From positions 1-12,539 of the forward strand of contig JAFWXB010000413.1 in NCBI GenBank assembly GCA_017523185.1: a stretch of 12,539 nt of DNA, in the 5' to 3' direction. The notes below the pieces were generated by a model that saw nothing but the letters and a program-made list of their open reading frames with translations, was not told the origin of the DNA and searched no databases. Origin of the DNA: Lachnospiraceae bacterium. Its GTDB lineage: Bacteria; Bacillota_A; Clostridia; Lachnospirales; Lachnospiraceae. The stretch's first letter is position 1; each line of letters begins with the position of its first letter. The position numbers and the translations under genes are program-made. Below, one piece after another: positions 6,150-12,539 of this stretch.

Positions 6150-7988
6150 ATGTCGCATTTTTTAGGTTTAAATATTAGTGCAAGTGCCTTGTTTGCGTAT
6201 CAGGCAGCAATTAATACGACAGCTAATAACTTGGCAAATGTCCAGACAGAAGGATATACACGTCAAACTACAACATTAGAAGCCACAGCACCAACGCGAA
6301 TGCATGCAAAATACGGAAGTAGTGGTACTGGTGTACAAGCAACAGAAATAAAACAAGAACGAGACATTTATTACGATACAAAATATTGGGGTAATAATGC
6401 CAGTCAGGGATATTTTGAACAACGCTTATATTATTTACAACAAGTAGAAACTGTTTTTACAGATGATGGAATCCAAGAGGGGTTTAGTACAATTTTTTCC
6501 GAAATGTTTAATGGTTTAGATACATTAAATGGTGGAAATGCAAGTGATGAAAGTGTGCGTAATCAGTTTATTCATCAGGCACAAAGTTTATGTACATATT
6601 TTAATGCCGTTTCAGATTCTTTAACAGAACTTCAAAAAGATACAAATGAAGAAATTTTAAATGATACATCAGAAATCAACTCCGTTTCCCAGAAAATTGC
6701 TCTTTTAAATAGAGAAGTCAATCGTTTAGAATTAAATGGTGGATATGCGAATGAACTTCGTGATGAACGAGCATTACTTCTTGACCAATTATCTGCTCTT
6801 GTAAATGTAGAAACACATGAATATGAAGTGGCAAATACATATGGTGAAAATTTAGGTGGAACAAATTTTAGAGTAATTATTAATGGACAAATACTTGTAG
6901 ATGGAAATGAGTATCGTCAGTTAGAATGTGTATCTGATAAATATCGCAATAATCAGTCTGATGCACAAGGAATGTATACAATTGTATGGAAAGATACAGG
7001 AATGGATTTTGCTGCTGCAACAGAAAGTGCAAGTGGCAAATTAAAAGCATTATTTGATTTACGAGATGGTAATAATAATGACGCAATGACCGGAAATACA
7101 GCAAATATGGTTACAAAAAACGGAACCACATATGTAACATTAGATAATCCATCAAATAAAAATGTGAATGCTTTAGCAATTCCGGCAGAAGGAAAAGTCG
7201 AAATTGCAGATAGAACATTTGTTTATGAAAGTTGGGAAGCAAAGTTAGATGAAAATGGAGAAATAGAATCCATTACATTTGCTTTACAGGAAGTTGTAGA
7301 CCCAAATGCCGTAGATGATTATGTAGGAAAAGAAATTACAGTTGGTAAAAATGTAAATTCTATGGGAATTCCATATTATCAGCAACAAATGAATGAATTT
7401 TTGCGTAACTTTGTAGAAATGTTCAATGATATTCAGAAAAAAGGTCAGACTTTGGATGGTGAGCAAATGGGAGCATTTTTCGTAGGACAGACAAAAACTG
7501 GTACTGTTTTTGATTGTGATGAATGGGGAACACCGGATAATCGTGCAACTACCATTTCCTCTAAATCAGATGGCTATCATCAGATAACAGTTGAAAATAT
7601 CAGAGTAAATAAAACTTCTTTAAAAGACCCAAGATATTTTGCAACAACGGTAGATGTTACAAATGGTGCAGATGCATATGATTTATTAAAAGAAATGCAG
7701 GCATTAGAGAAGGATACAATTATGTATCGTGGAACAAATGCAGGAGCATTTTTAGAAACATTACTTTCTGATATTTCTGTAGATACGGAAAAAACAACTA
7801 TTTATTCTAAAAATTACAGTAATATTGGAAGTATTATTCAAAGTCAAAGAGCCTCCGTATCAGGTGTAGATGAAGACGAAGAAGCAATGAATCTTATTAA
7901 ATATCAAAATGCCTATAATTTATCTTCCAAAATGTTGTCAATATTTAATGAGCTTTATGATAAATTAATTAACCAAACGGGATTATAG
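6150..7988 (+). CDS. flgK: Flagellar hook-associated protein 1, FlgK, second copy (612 aa)
   Basis: A second, full-length FlgK-type junction protein directly behind the first. It carries ANNLANVQTEGYTRQ (25-39), LRDERALLLDQLSALVN (203-219) and the C-terminal helix KYQNAYNLSSKMLSIFNELYD near the end, so both terminal coiled-coil parts needed for assembly are intact. The middle (about 230-540) is longer than in the first copy and shows little resemblance by eye. It is therefore an old duplication or paralogue, not a recent repeat. AAAGGA (6137-6142) precedes the ATG by 7 bases. A strong terminator follows the stop, making this the last gene of the flgM unit. It may act as a second junction ring, an alternative junction, or a specialised FlgK; the sequence does not decide which. 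Confidence 0.9.
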   Translation: MSHFLGLNISASALFAYQAAINTTANNLANVQTEGYTRQTTTLEATAPTRMHAKYGSSGTGVQATEIKQERDIYYDTKYWGNNASQGYFEQRLYYLQQVETVFTDDGIQEGFSTIFSEMFNGLDTLNGGNASDESVRNQFIHQAQSLCTYFNAVSDSLTELQKDTNEEILNDTSEINSVSQKIALLNREVNRLELNGGYANELRDERALLLDQLSALVNVETHEYEVANTYGENLGGTNFRVIINGQILVDGNEYRQLECVSDKYRNNQSDAQGMYTIVWKDTGMDFAAATESASGKLKALFDLRDGNNNDAMTGNTANMVTKNGTTYVTLDNPSNKNVNALAIPAEGKVEIADRTFVYESWEAKLDENGEIESITFALQEVVDPNAVDDYVGKEITVGKNVNSMGIPYYQQQMNEFLRNFVEMFNDIQKKGQTLDGEQMGAFFVGQTKTGTVFDCDEWGTPDNRATTISSKSDGYHQITVENIRVNKTSLKDPRYFATTVDVTNGADAYDLLKEMQALEKDTIMYRGTNAGAFLETLLSDISVDTEKTTIYSKNYSNIGSIIQSQRASVSGVDEDEEAMNLIKYQNAYNLSSKMLSIFNELYDKLINQTGL

Positions 7989-7991
7989 GGG

Positions 7992-8018
7992 TAACGTAAT
8001 TTTTTAAAATGCCGATAT
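7992..8018 (+). promoter_or_regulatory. Sigma-28-like promoter abutting the flgK terminator
   Basis: GCCGATAT at 8011-8018 is an exact match to the sigma-28 -10 box, and TAAC at 7992-7995 stands 15 bases upstream where TAAA is expected. It would begin transcription near 8025, inside the left arm of the terminator hairpin at 8019-8060, so an RNA made here would start with that hairpin shortened to about 8 bp. It could serve flgL, or be a chance match. Confidence 0.45.
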
Positions 8019-8060
8019 ATATATCAGACGTAGAGTGTTTTACGTCTGATATATTTTTTT
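8019..8060 (+). terminator. Strong rho-independent terminator after flgK
   Basis: A perfect 14-bp stem (8019-8032 with 8041-8054), whose GC-containing core is CAGACGTA/TACGTCTG, closes an 8-base loop and runs into seven T (8054-8060). It lies 30 bases after the flgK stop and separates flgM-flgN-flgK-flgK from flgL. Confidence 0.88.
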
Positions 8061-8069
8061 GCAGAATAG

Positions 8070-8101
8070 TTCACAAATAAAAATAGTAGTTTATATATAA
8101 T
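8070..8101 (+). promoter_or_regulatory. Possible sigma-A promoter of flgL
   Basis: TTCACA at 8070-8075 (5 of 6 consensus bases) is followed by TATATA at 8094-8099 (18-base spacer) or a perfect TATAAT at 8096-8101 (20-base spacer, too long). It lies between the terminator and the flgL ribosome binding site (AGAGGT, 8115-8120), which suits the need for a promoter there. In DNA this AT-rich the match could be chance. Confidence 0.35.
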
Positions 8102-8129
8102 AGCAGTAAAATATAGAGGTAAAAAATTT

Positions 8130-9707
8130 ATGAGAATTACAAATAATATGATTACAAGCAATACAAAATCGAACATAAATTCGAATAAATTGCTTATTAA
8201 CAAATATAATACACAGATGACAACACAAAAGAAAATTTCTAAGGCTTCCGAAAATCCGGTTATTGCGATTCGTTCTTTACGTTTATCAACAACTTTAACT
8301 CATTTGACACAATATGTAGATAATAATATTCCAGATGCAGAAGCATGGCTTGATGTAACAGAAACAGCTATTAACAATATGAAAGACCTTCTTGCAGATA
8401 TTCGAACACATTGTGTAAATGGTTCCACAGATACCTTAAAAGCAGAAGACAGACAGACAATTGTAGATGCATTAAAATCATTATCCGAACAATTATATGT
8501 AGAAGGGAATGCAGATTATGCAGGAAAAACTGTTTTTACAGGTTATAGAACATCTTCTAATCTTACATTCAATAATGATGAAGCAGATACGGAATATCAA
8601 ATTACCCAAAAATTTCAATCAAGTGAATTAGAAGAAAAACGTTATTATTCAGGTGTAGTAAATGTTCCCGAAACATTAACCGATAGCGTACCGGAATGTG
8701 ATGTTGTTGTTCGTGAAAAAACATATGAAAGACTTCGTTTGGCATATAATGGAAAAACAGAGTTAAAAAATGTATCATATACATTAAAAGATGGTACGGA
8801 ACAAAATTTAGTAGAAACAGACCAAAATGGAAATACTACATATAATGGTATTACAGTATATGAAAGTGAAGAAGCATGGGATGCAGGAACAACAGCAGAA
8901 AATTGGACAGCAGGTGAGGGTGCTGATACAACATCTGCAAGTGGTGGAAAAGTTGTTGGCGATGATGAAATTGTTTACATCAAAAAAACAGGAGAATTTA
9001 TTTTTGGTAAGAACATAGCAAACACAATTTCTGATGGCAGAGCTTCTATTTCAGCAGAATATACAAAAAAGGATTTTTCCAAAGGAGAATTAAGACCGGA
9101 ATATTATTACGATTGTATCGATATTTCAGATGATAATCCAGAACAACATATCACTTACACAAAACAAAATCAAGAAATTAACTATACGATTGCAAATAAT
9201 ACAGAACTTACCATTAATACACAAGCAAGTGATGTATTTGATTCCGGTATTTTACGAGATGTAGAAGATTTAATCAATGTTGCACAAAAGTCCATAGCAG
9301 CAAATAATAAAGTTGTGGAATTAGAAAATATGATGAATGAAGCACAATATCAAAATGAAGAAGCACAAGCAAAGCTTCAAACATATTTAGATGCGGCAAT
9401 ACGAGAAGCTGATTTTGCAGATGATGATTTACAGAAAACATTTGAGCATTATATTACAGCATTTGACAATTACTTAGAAAATGTCAATGTTGCAATTACA
9501 AATGTCGGAAGTATGCAAAATCGTTTGCAAATGACAAAAACACGTGTAGAAAATCAACAAATGACGATTGAAGATTTAAAAACAGCAAATGAAGATAGAG
9601 ATATCTCGGATATTATTATTGACTATACAGCTGCTTACAATGCATATCAGGCATCATTAACAGCAGCAAGTAAAGTAGGAGATGTATCGCTTCTCAAATA
9701 TTTATAA
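8130..9707 (+). CDS. flgL: Flagellar hook-associated protein 3, FlgL (525 aa)
   Basis: Exported junction protein that joins FlgK to the flagellin filament. The flagellin-like N-terminus starts MRITNNMIT, with KASENPV at 38-44 and NADYAGKTVFTGYRT at 127-141. The C-terminal helices contain NVGSMQNRL near 457 and end in DYTAAYNAYQASLTAASKV, the usual FlgL/flagellin closing segment. At 525 aa it is far longer than E. coli (317) or B. subtilis (about 300) FlgL. The extra length is a central surface domain of about residues 145-390, rich in Thr, Asn and Asp, with EYTKKDFSKGELRPEYYYDC at about 310-329. The start follows AGAGGT by 9 bases. The gene stands alone between a terminator and a 226-base gap, so it probably has its own promoter. 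Confidence 0.92.
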   Translation: MRITNNMITSNTKSNINSNKLLINKYNTQMTTQKKISKASENPVIAIRSLRLSTTLTHLTQYVDNNIPDAEAWLDVTETAINNMKDLLADIRTHCVNGSTDTLKAEDRQTIVDALKSLSEQLYVEGNADYAGKTVFTGYRTSSNLTFNNDEADTEYQITQKFQSSELEEKRYYSGVVNVPETLTDSVPECDVVVREKTYERLRLAYNGKTELKNVSYTLKDGTEQNLVETDQNGNTTYNGITVYESEEAWDAGTTAENWTAGEGADTTSASGGKVVGDDEIVYIKKTGEFIFGKNIANTISDGRASISAEYTKKDFSKGELRPEYYYDCIDISDDNPEQHITYTKQNQEINYTIANNTELTINTQASDVFDSGILRDVEDLINVAQKSIAANNKVVELENMMNEAQYQNEEAQAKLQTYLDAAIREADFADDDLQKTFEHYITAFDNYLENVNVAITNVGSMQNRLQMTKTRVENQQMTIEDLKTANEDRDISDIIIDYTAAYNAYQASLTAASKVGDVSLLKYL

Positions 9708-9933
9708 GATTTTAATTAACAGAACATAATATAACAAAATGATGAATACTTTTTTATGAAATATATAAAAGTTAAGAATATAAGAATAAAAAGAAGATAT
9801 TTTATTAGTAAGGTTTAATAAAAAAATAATATTATTTTAGTTATTTTGCATAAAACTAAAATATAAATGCAAAAAATTATAAAGTTTTATAATATAAATT
9901 ATAAATTCGTTGGAGACGAAGGAGGAGATGACC
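9708..9933 (+). other. AT-rich gap upstream of fliW
   Basis: These 226 bases between flgL and fliW have no credible gene. They hold an inverted repeat, TTTTGCAT (9844-9851) and ATGCAAAA (9867-9874) around 15 bases, a TATAAT at 9888-9893 without a clear -35 at normal distance, and the fliW leader hairpin at 9906-9920. No convincing terminator for flgL was found, so fliW may be read both from flgL and from a local promoter. Confidence 0.5.
9906..9927 (+). promoter_or_regulatory. Candidate CsrA-binding leader of fliW-csrA
   Basis: TTCGT (9906-9910) and ACGAA (9916-9920) form a perfect 5-bp stem with loop TGGAG, presenting GGA in the loop as CsrA prefers. Directly after it comes the Shine-Dalgarno GGAGGAG (9921-9927) with two more GGA cores. 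A loop GGA upstream plus a GGA in the ribosome binding site is the layout of known CsrA-repressed leaders such as hag of B. subtilis. Binding of CsrA here is inferred. Confidence 0.55.
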
Positions 9934-10440
9934 ATGAAGGCCAATACAAGAATTTTTGGAACGATTGATGTTGCAGATGATAAGATAACTACAATGCCAA
10001 AAGGAATGATAGGATTTCCGGAATTGACACATTTTGCATTGATTTTTAACGAAGAAAAAAAAGATAAAATGTTTAAAATCATGTGGTTACAGTCTATGGA
10101 CGATGGAGATATAGCATTTCCCGTGATTGACCCGTCAAATTGTCTTACAGATTATCACCCATCTGTAAATGAAGAAATCATTGCACCATTAGGTGAATTT
10201 AATGAAGAAAATACCTATCTTCTTGTAACAGTAACCGTACCAAAAGAAGTTGAAAAATTTACAGCAAATTTAAAGGCACCAATTGTTATCAATACAGATA
10301 CGAATCAAGGAGCACAAGTCATTACAGAGGATAATTATTCGATTAAATATAATATCTATGAACTGCTAAAAAATAAAAATAATCCAAAAGAACAAATCGA
10401 TAAAAATCAAATGGAAATGAATGTAAAGGCAGGTGAATAG
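9934..10440 (+). CDS. fliW: Flagellar assembly factor FliW (168 aa)
   Basis: Cytoplasmic protein that binds either flagellin or CsrA. In B. subtilis, once flagellin is exported, freed FliW captures CsrA and relieves repression of flagellin translation. Family motifs are [11 protein letters not shown] (21-31), [17 protein letters not shown] (51-67) and [11 protein letters not shown] (110-120). The protein is about 25 residues longer than B. subtilis FliW (143 aa) because of a charged, Lys/Asn/Glu-rich C-terminal tail from about 147. The ATG at 9934 is preferred: GGAGG at 9921-9925 lies 8 bases before it. A second ATG at 9928 is too close to that site, and a TTG further upstream falls inside the leader hairpin. 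The stop is two bases from the csrA start, so translation of the two is probably coupled. Confidence 0.95.
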   Translation: MKANTRIFGTIDVADDKITTMPKGMIGFPELTHFALIFNEEKKDKMFKIMWLQSMDDGDIAFPVIDPSNCLTDYHPSVNEEIIAPLGEFNEENTYLLVTVTVPKEVEKFTANLKAPIVINTDTNQGAQVITEDNYSIKYNIYELLKNKNNPKEQIDKNQMEMNVKAGE

Positions 10441-10442
10441 AG

Positions 10443-10658
10443 ATGCTTGCATTAACAAGAAAAAAAGGGGAAGCCTTAATGATTAATAATAACGTAGAAA
10501 TTACTGTTTTAGAAGTCAGAGGTGACCAAGTAAAGCTCGGTATCTCAGCACCAAAAGATGTTCCAATCTATCGTAAGGAAGTATATTTACAGATTCAGGA
10601 AGAAAATAAGGCAAGTTTTAATCCGGAAGGATTGGATATATTAAAAGAATTTATTTAA
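10443..10658 (+). CDS. csrA: Carbon storage regulator / translational repressor CsrA (71 aa)
   Basis: Small dimeric RNA-binding protein that blocks ribosome access by binding GGA motifs in mRNA leaders. The whole fold is present: [12 protein letters not shown] at the N-terminus with RNA-contacting Leu4 and Arg6, [22 protein letters not shown] at 27-48 with the key Arg44, then a C-terminal helix. Residues IQEEN at 51-55 match the B. subtilis protein, including Asn55, a position reported as important for inhibition by FliW. The longer C-terminal extension is also typical of CsrA proteins governed by FliW. It starts two bases after the fliW stop with AGGTG inside the fliW end as its ribosome binding site, and precedes flaG. 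Its main target, flagellin mRNA, is not in the window. Confidence 0.97.
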   Translation: MLALTRKKGEALMINNNVEITVLEVRGDQVKLGISAPKDVPIYRKEVYLQIQEENKASFNPEGLDILKEFI

Positions 10659-10660
10659 AA

Positions 10661-10674
10661 ACACATGGAGGTGT
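10661..10674 (+). promoter_or_regulatory. Candidate CsrA site overlapping the flaG ribosome binding site
   Basis: ACAC (10661-10664) and GTGT (10671-10674) pair around the six-base loop ATGGAG, and ACATGGAGGT (10663-10672) fits the CsrA core ACANGGANGU at every fixed position. The loop GGA is also the GGAGG Shine-Dalgarno of flaG (10667-10671), so a bound CsrA would cover it. The stem is only 4 bp, about usual for CsrA hairpins. Binding is inferred. Confidence 0.55.
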
Positions 10675-10680
10675 ATGGAA

Positions 10681-11163
10681 ATGACAATTGAACCAATGAA
10701 AAGCGTAGCAATGACATATCAGGGAAGTAGCAATGTTACCGAAGTGAAAAGTGAAGCAGTAGCAAAAGCAGAAAATTCACCAGTAGCAGCAGCAACTGCA
10801 TCATTACAGCTTGCAAAACAAACAATGGCAATGGATACAAAACAAATGTCAAAAGAAGGAGGAAGTAGCAATAATCCAAACCAACAGACTTTGACACAGC
10901 AGGTAAATCAGCAGGCACAACAAAAAGTAAACCAACAGATGAATCAGGAATCGCAAATAAAAAAAGCGATAGAAGAAATTAATAAAAAGGCAAAAAGTTC
11001 AGAAGCCGTATTTGGTATGCATGAAGATACCAATCGTGTCACAATTAAAATTGTAGATAAAAAGACAAAAGAAGTAATTAAAGAGTTCCCACCGGAAAAA
11101 ACTTTAGATATGATTGCAAAAGTTTGGGAAATGGCGGGACTTATGGTTGACGAAAAACGTTAA
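10681..11163 (+). CDS. flaG: FlaG family flagellar protein (160 aa)
   Basis: Small protein linked to filament growth and length; its exact biochemical role is not settled in any species. The FlaG domain is at about 94-157, with AIEEINKKAKSSEAVFGMH, the beta-rich NRVTIKIVDKKTKEVIKEFPPEKTLD spread over 118-143, and a closing helix to the end. Ahead of it lie a loose Ala-rich region (25-50) and a Gln/Asn-rich linker (66-92), which make it longer than the roughly 110-140 aa of many FlaG proteins. Two in-frame ATG codons, 10675 and 10681, follow GGAGG (10667-10671). The second, at 9 bases spacing, is chosen because 3 bases is too short. The start sits behind a candidate CsrA hairpin. It precedes fliD by 18 bases, the usual order. 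Confidence 0.9.
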   Translation: MTIEPMKSVAMTYQGSSNVTEVKSEAVAKAENSPVAAATASLQLAKQTMAMDTKQMSKEGGSSNNPNQQTLTQQVNQQAQQKVNQQMNQESQIKKAIEEINKKAKSSEAVFGMHEDTNRVTIKIVDKKTKEVIKEFPPEKTLDMIAKVWEMAGLMVDEKR

Positions 11164-11181
11164 TCAAGAAAGGAGTACACT

Positions 11182-12539
11182 ATGGCAATTCGAATATCCG
11201 GATTAAATTCAGGCTTAGATACAGATGCTATTGTTCAAGAGTTGGTATCTGCATACAGCTTGAAAACGCAAAAATATGAAAAAGCCCAAACAAAAATTTC
11301 ATGGAAGCAAGATGCATGGAAAGGTTTAAATACGAAAATTTATGGTTTGTATACAAACGTATCAAATTTACGTTTCTCCTCTGCATATAATTTGAAAAAA
11401 ACAACAGTATCCGACAATACAAAAGCTACTGTAACAGCATCAGGAACAGCCGTAAGTGGAACACAGAAGCTGAACATTCTTTCTACAGCACAGTCCGGAT
11501 ATATTACAGGAGCCGACCTTTCTGGAAAAGCAAATGGAAAGAATGTAACAGGAGATACTACACTTGGTGCATTGGGATATAATGGTGGTAACACATCAAT
11601 TGAAATTCGAACGAATGATGGAAATGTAGAAACAATAGATGTCACAAAGAATACAAAAGTATCTGATTTTTTGAAAGAATTACAAGGCAAAGGTTATAAT
11701 ACGAACTTTGACGAAGAAAATCAAAGAATTTTTATAAGTTCTAAAAAAACAGGAAAAGATGCTGATTTTGTAATTGCAGGTATAGATGCAGATGGAAATA
11801 AAGTATTAAAGGCATTAGGATTAAATGTTGCATTGGTAAAAGAAGATGGTTCTGGTTTTACTGAAGCAGGAGCTATTTATGCAAAAGACTATGCATATTA
11901 TAAAGGTGGAACTACAATAACATCAGATATGATAGGTAATACAGAAGTCATTAATGATACAAAAGGGGCAAATACATCTTACACAACTTTAAAAAATAAT
12001 TTAACAGCTGATACATATGGTATGACAGATTCTCAAGCAGATAAAGTGATTAATATATTAGTGAACACTTATTCTGCTAAGAAAGATGAAGCAACGAATA
12101 AAACTGCACTAACAGAGGCTTTAAAAGATTCTGAACTGGAATTGACAGAGGAACAGATAGAAAATTTAGTAAATGATAATTTTACAAATATTGAAGAAAT
12201 TGGTAACTATTTATCTAAATATGAAAATTATAGTATTGAAGAAATTGCAAATTTTGATGCTAGTACTGATACAATGCAAATTTCAGATTTAGCAAATACG
12301 TTAGAATATGTAAATAAATTAGTTGATGTAGCAGCAGCAGAGAAATTTATAGCAGAAGATAATGCTTTGAAAGCAGAAAAAGAATCTTATGAAAGTCAAA
12401 TTGCCGGATATACATATGGAAAATTACAAAAAGCTGTAGGTTCAGATAATATTCAAAGTTTAATTAGTGATTTAGCAAGTAAAGTAACTGTAACAGATAC
12501 TGGTGAAAATAAGAGTGCCTCTGTTGATGAAGATGCTAT
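11182..12539 (+). CDS. fliD: Flagellar filament cap protein FliD (HAP2), partial
   Basis: Exported protein that caps the growing filament and folds flagellin subunits into place. The open frame runs from ATG at 11182, with AAGGAG at 11170-11175 six bases upstream, to the right edge without a stop: 452 codons, with the C-terminus missing. The N-terminus MAIRISGLNSGLDTD followed by AIVQELVSAY is diagnostic of FliD. Next come a helical stretch with SWKQDAWKGLNTKIYGLY (41-58), typical of the D0/D1 region, and beta-rich segments with SVSG-like repeats from about 85 to 235. From about residue 240 the protein is Asn/Asp/Glu-rich and shows no likeness I can place; it may be an inserted surface domain, as long FliD proteins are common in Lachnospiraceae. 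No cysteine is seen. It is likely cotranscribed with flaG. Confidence 0.95.
   Translation, partial: MAIRISGLNSGLDTDAIVQELVSAYSLKTQKYEKAQTKISWKQDAWKGLNTKIYGLYTNVSNLRFSSAYNLKKTTVSDNTKATVTASGTAVSGTQKLNILSTAQSGYITGADLSGKANGKNVTGDTTLGALGYNGGNTSIEIRTNDGNVETIDVTKNTKVSDFLKELQGKGYNTNFDEENQRIFISSKKTGKDADFVIAGIDADGNKVLKALGLNVALVKEDGSGFTEAGAIYAKDYAYYKGGTTITSDMIGNTEVINDTKGANTSYTTLKNNLTADTYGMTDSQADKVINILVNTYSAKKDEATNKTALTEALKDSELELTEEQIENLVNDNFTNIEEIGNYLSKYENYSIEEIANFDASTDTMQISDLANTLEYVNKLVDVAAAEKFIAEDNALKAEKESYESQIAGYTYGKLQKAVGSDNIQSLISDLASKVTVTDTGENKSASVDEDA

Noticed and set aside
9756..9818. Small basic peptide of 20 residues (MKYIKVKN...) upstream of fliW
   Set aside because: No ribosome binding site and composition expected by chance from A-rich DNA.
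9824..9840. AAAATAATATTATTTT palindrome as a flgL terminator
   Set aside because: Self-complementary without a loop, only A-T pairs and no T-run of note.
9910..9933. TTG start for fliW at 9910
   Set aside because: It lies inside the leader hairpin, upstream of the real Shine-Dalgarno sequence.
11340..11690. Minus-strand open frame of 116 codons
   Set aside because: It is antisense to the unmistakable fliD coding region, lacks a ribosome binding site and recognisable motifs; a shadow frame.
1..12539. CRISPR arrays, tRNA or rRNA genes, insertion sequences, phage genes
   Set aside because: No regularly spaced repeats, cloverleaf or rRNA-like sequence, transposase or terminal inverted repeats were seen; the small XRE gene alone is no evidence for a prophage.

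Overview
The window is AT-rich (about one third G+C by eye) and uses AGGAGG-type ribosome binding sites. Its gene set points to a motile, anaerobic member of the Clostridia, most likely Lachnospiraceae (Roseburia, Lachnospira, Butyrivibrio or an old 'Eubacterium'). This rests on the fliW-csrA pair, a flgM-flgN-flgK-flgL cluster, long FlgL and FliD proteins, and a neighbouring pyrophosphate-type phosphofructokinase and L-lactate dehydrogenase. The taxon is inferred; nothing here fixes it to species.

Left part (1-3125): three non-flagellar genes. A pyrophosphate-type 6-phosphofructokinase runs leftward (10-1245) and an L-lactate dehydrogenase runs rightward (1646-2623). The 400-base gap between them holds a putative leftward promoter, a leftward-pointing terminator with no obvious gene in front of it, and a 16-bp palindrome just upstream of ldh. 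The ldh gene converges with a small XRE-type repressor gene (2790-3125, minus strand), and the two share a long hairpin terminator at 2661-2719.

Right part (3413-12539): the late flagellar region, all on the plus strand. A near-consensus sigma-28 (sigma-D) promoter at 3413-3440 precedes flgM (anti-sigma-28), flgN (export chaperone) and two tandem, divergent flgK genes (first hook-filament junction protein). A strong terminator (8019-8060) ends this unit. Next come flgL (second junction protein), a 226-base AT-rich gap, and the tightly packed run fliW-csrA-flaG-fliD; fliD runs off the right edge. Together these genes encode the hook-filament junction and filament cap, the chaperone that delivers them, and the two checkpoints that time filament production: FlgM/sigma-28 for transcription and FliW/CsrA for translation.

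Most interesting: two RNA hairpins with GGA in the loop lie at the ribosome binding sites of fliW (9906-9927) and flaG (10661-10674). The second also matches the ACANGGANGU core of CsrA sites exactly. This suggests that CsrA controls its own fliW-csrA operon and the flaG-fliD genes, beyond its known flagellin target. A sigma-28-like -10 box also abuts the terminator upstream of flgL. No RNA genes, mobile elements or CRISPR arrays were seen.
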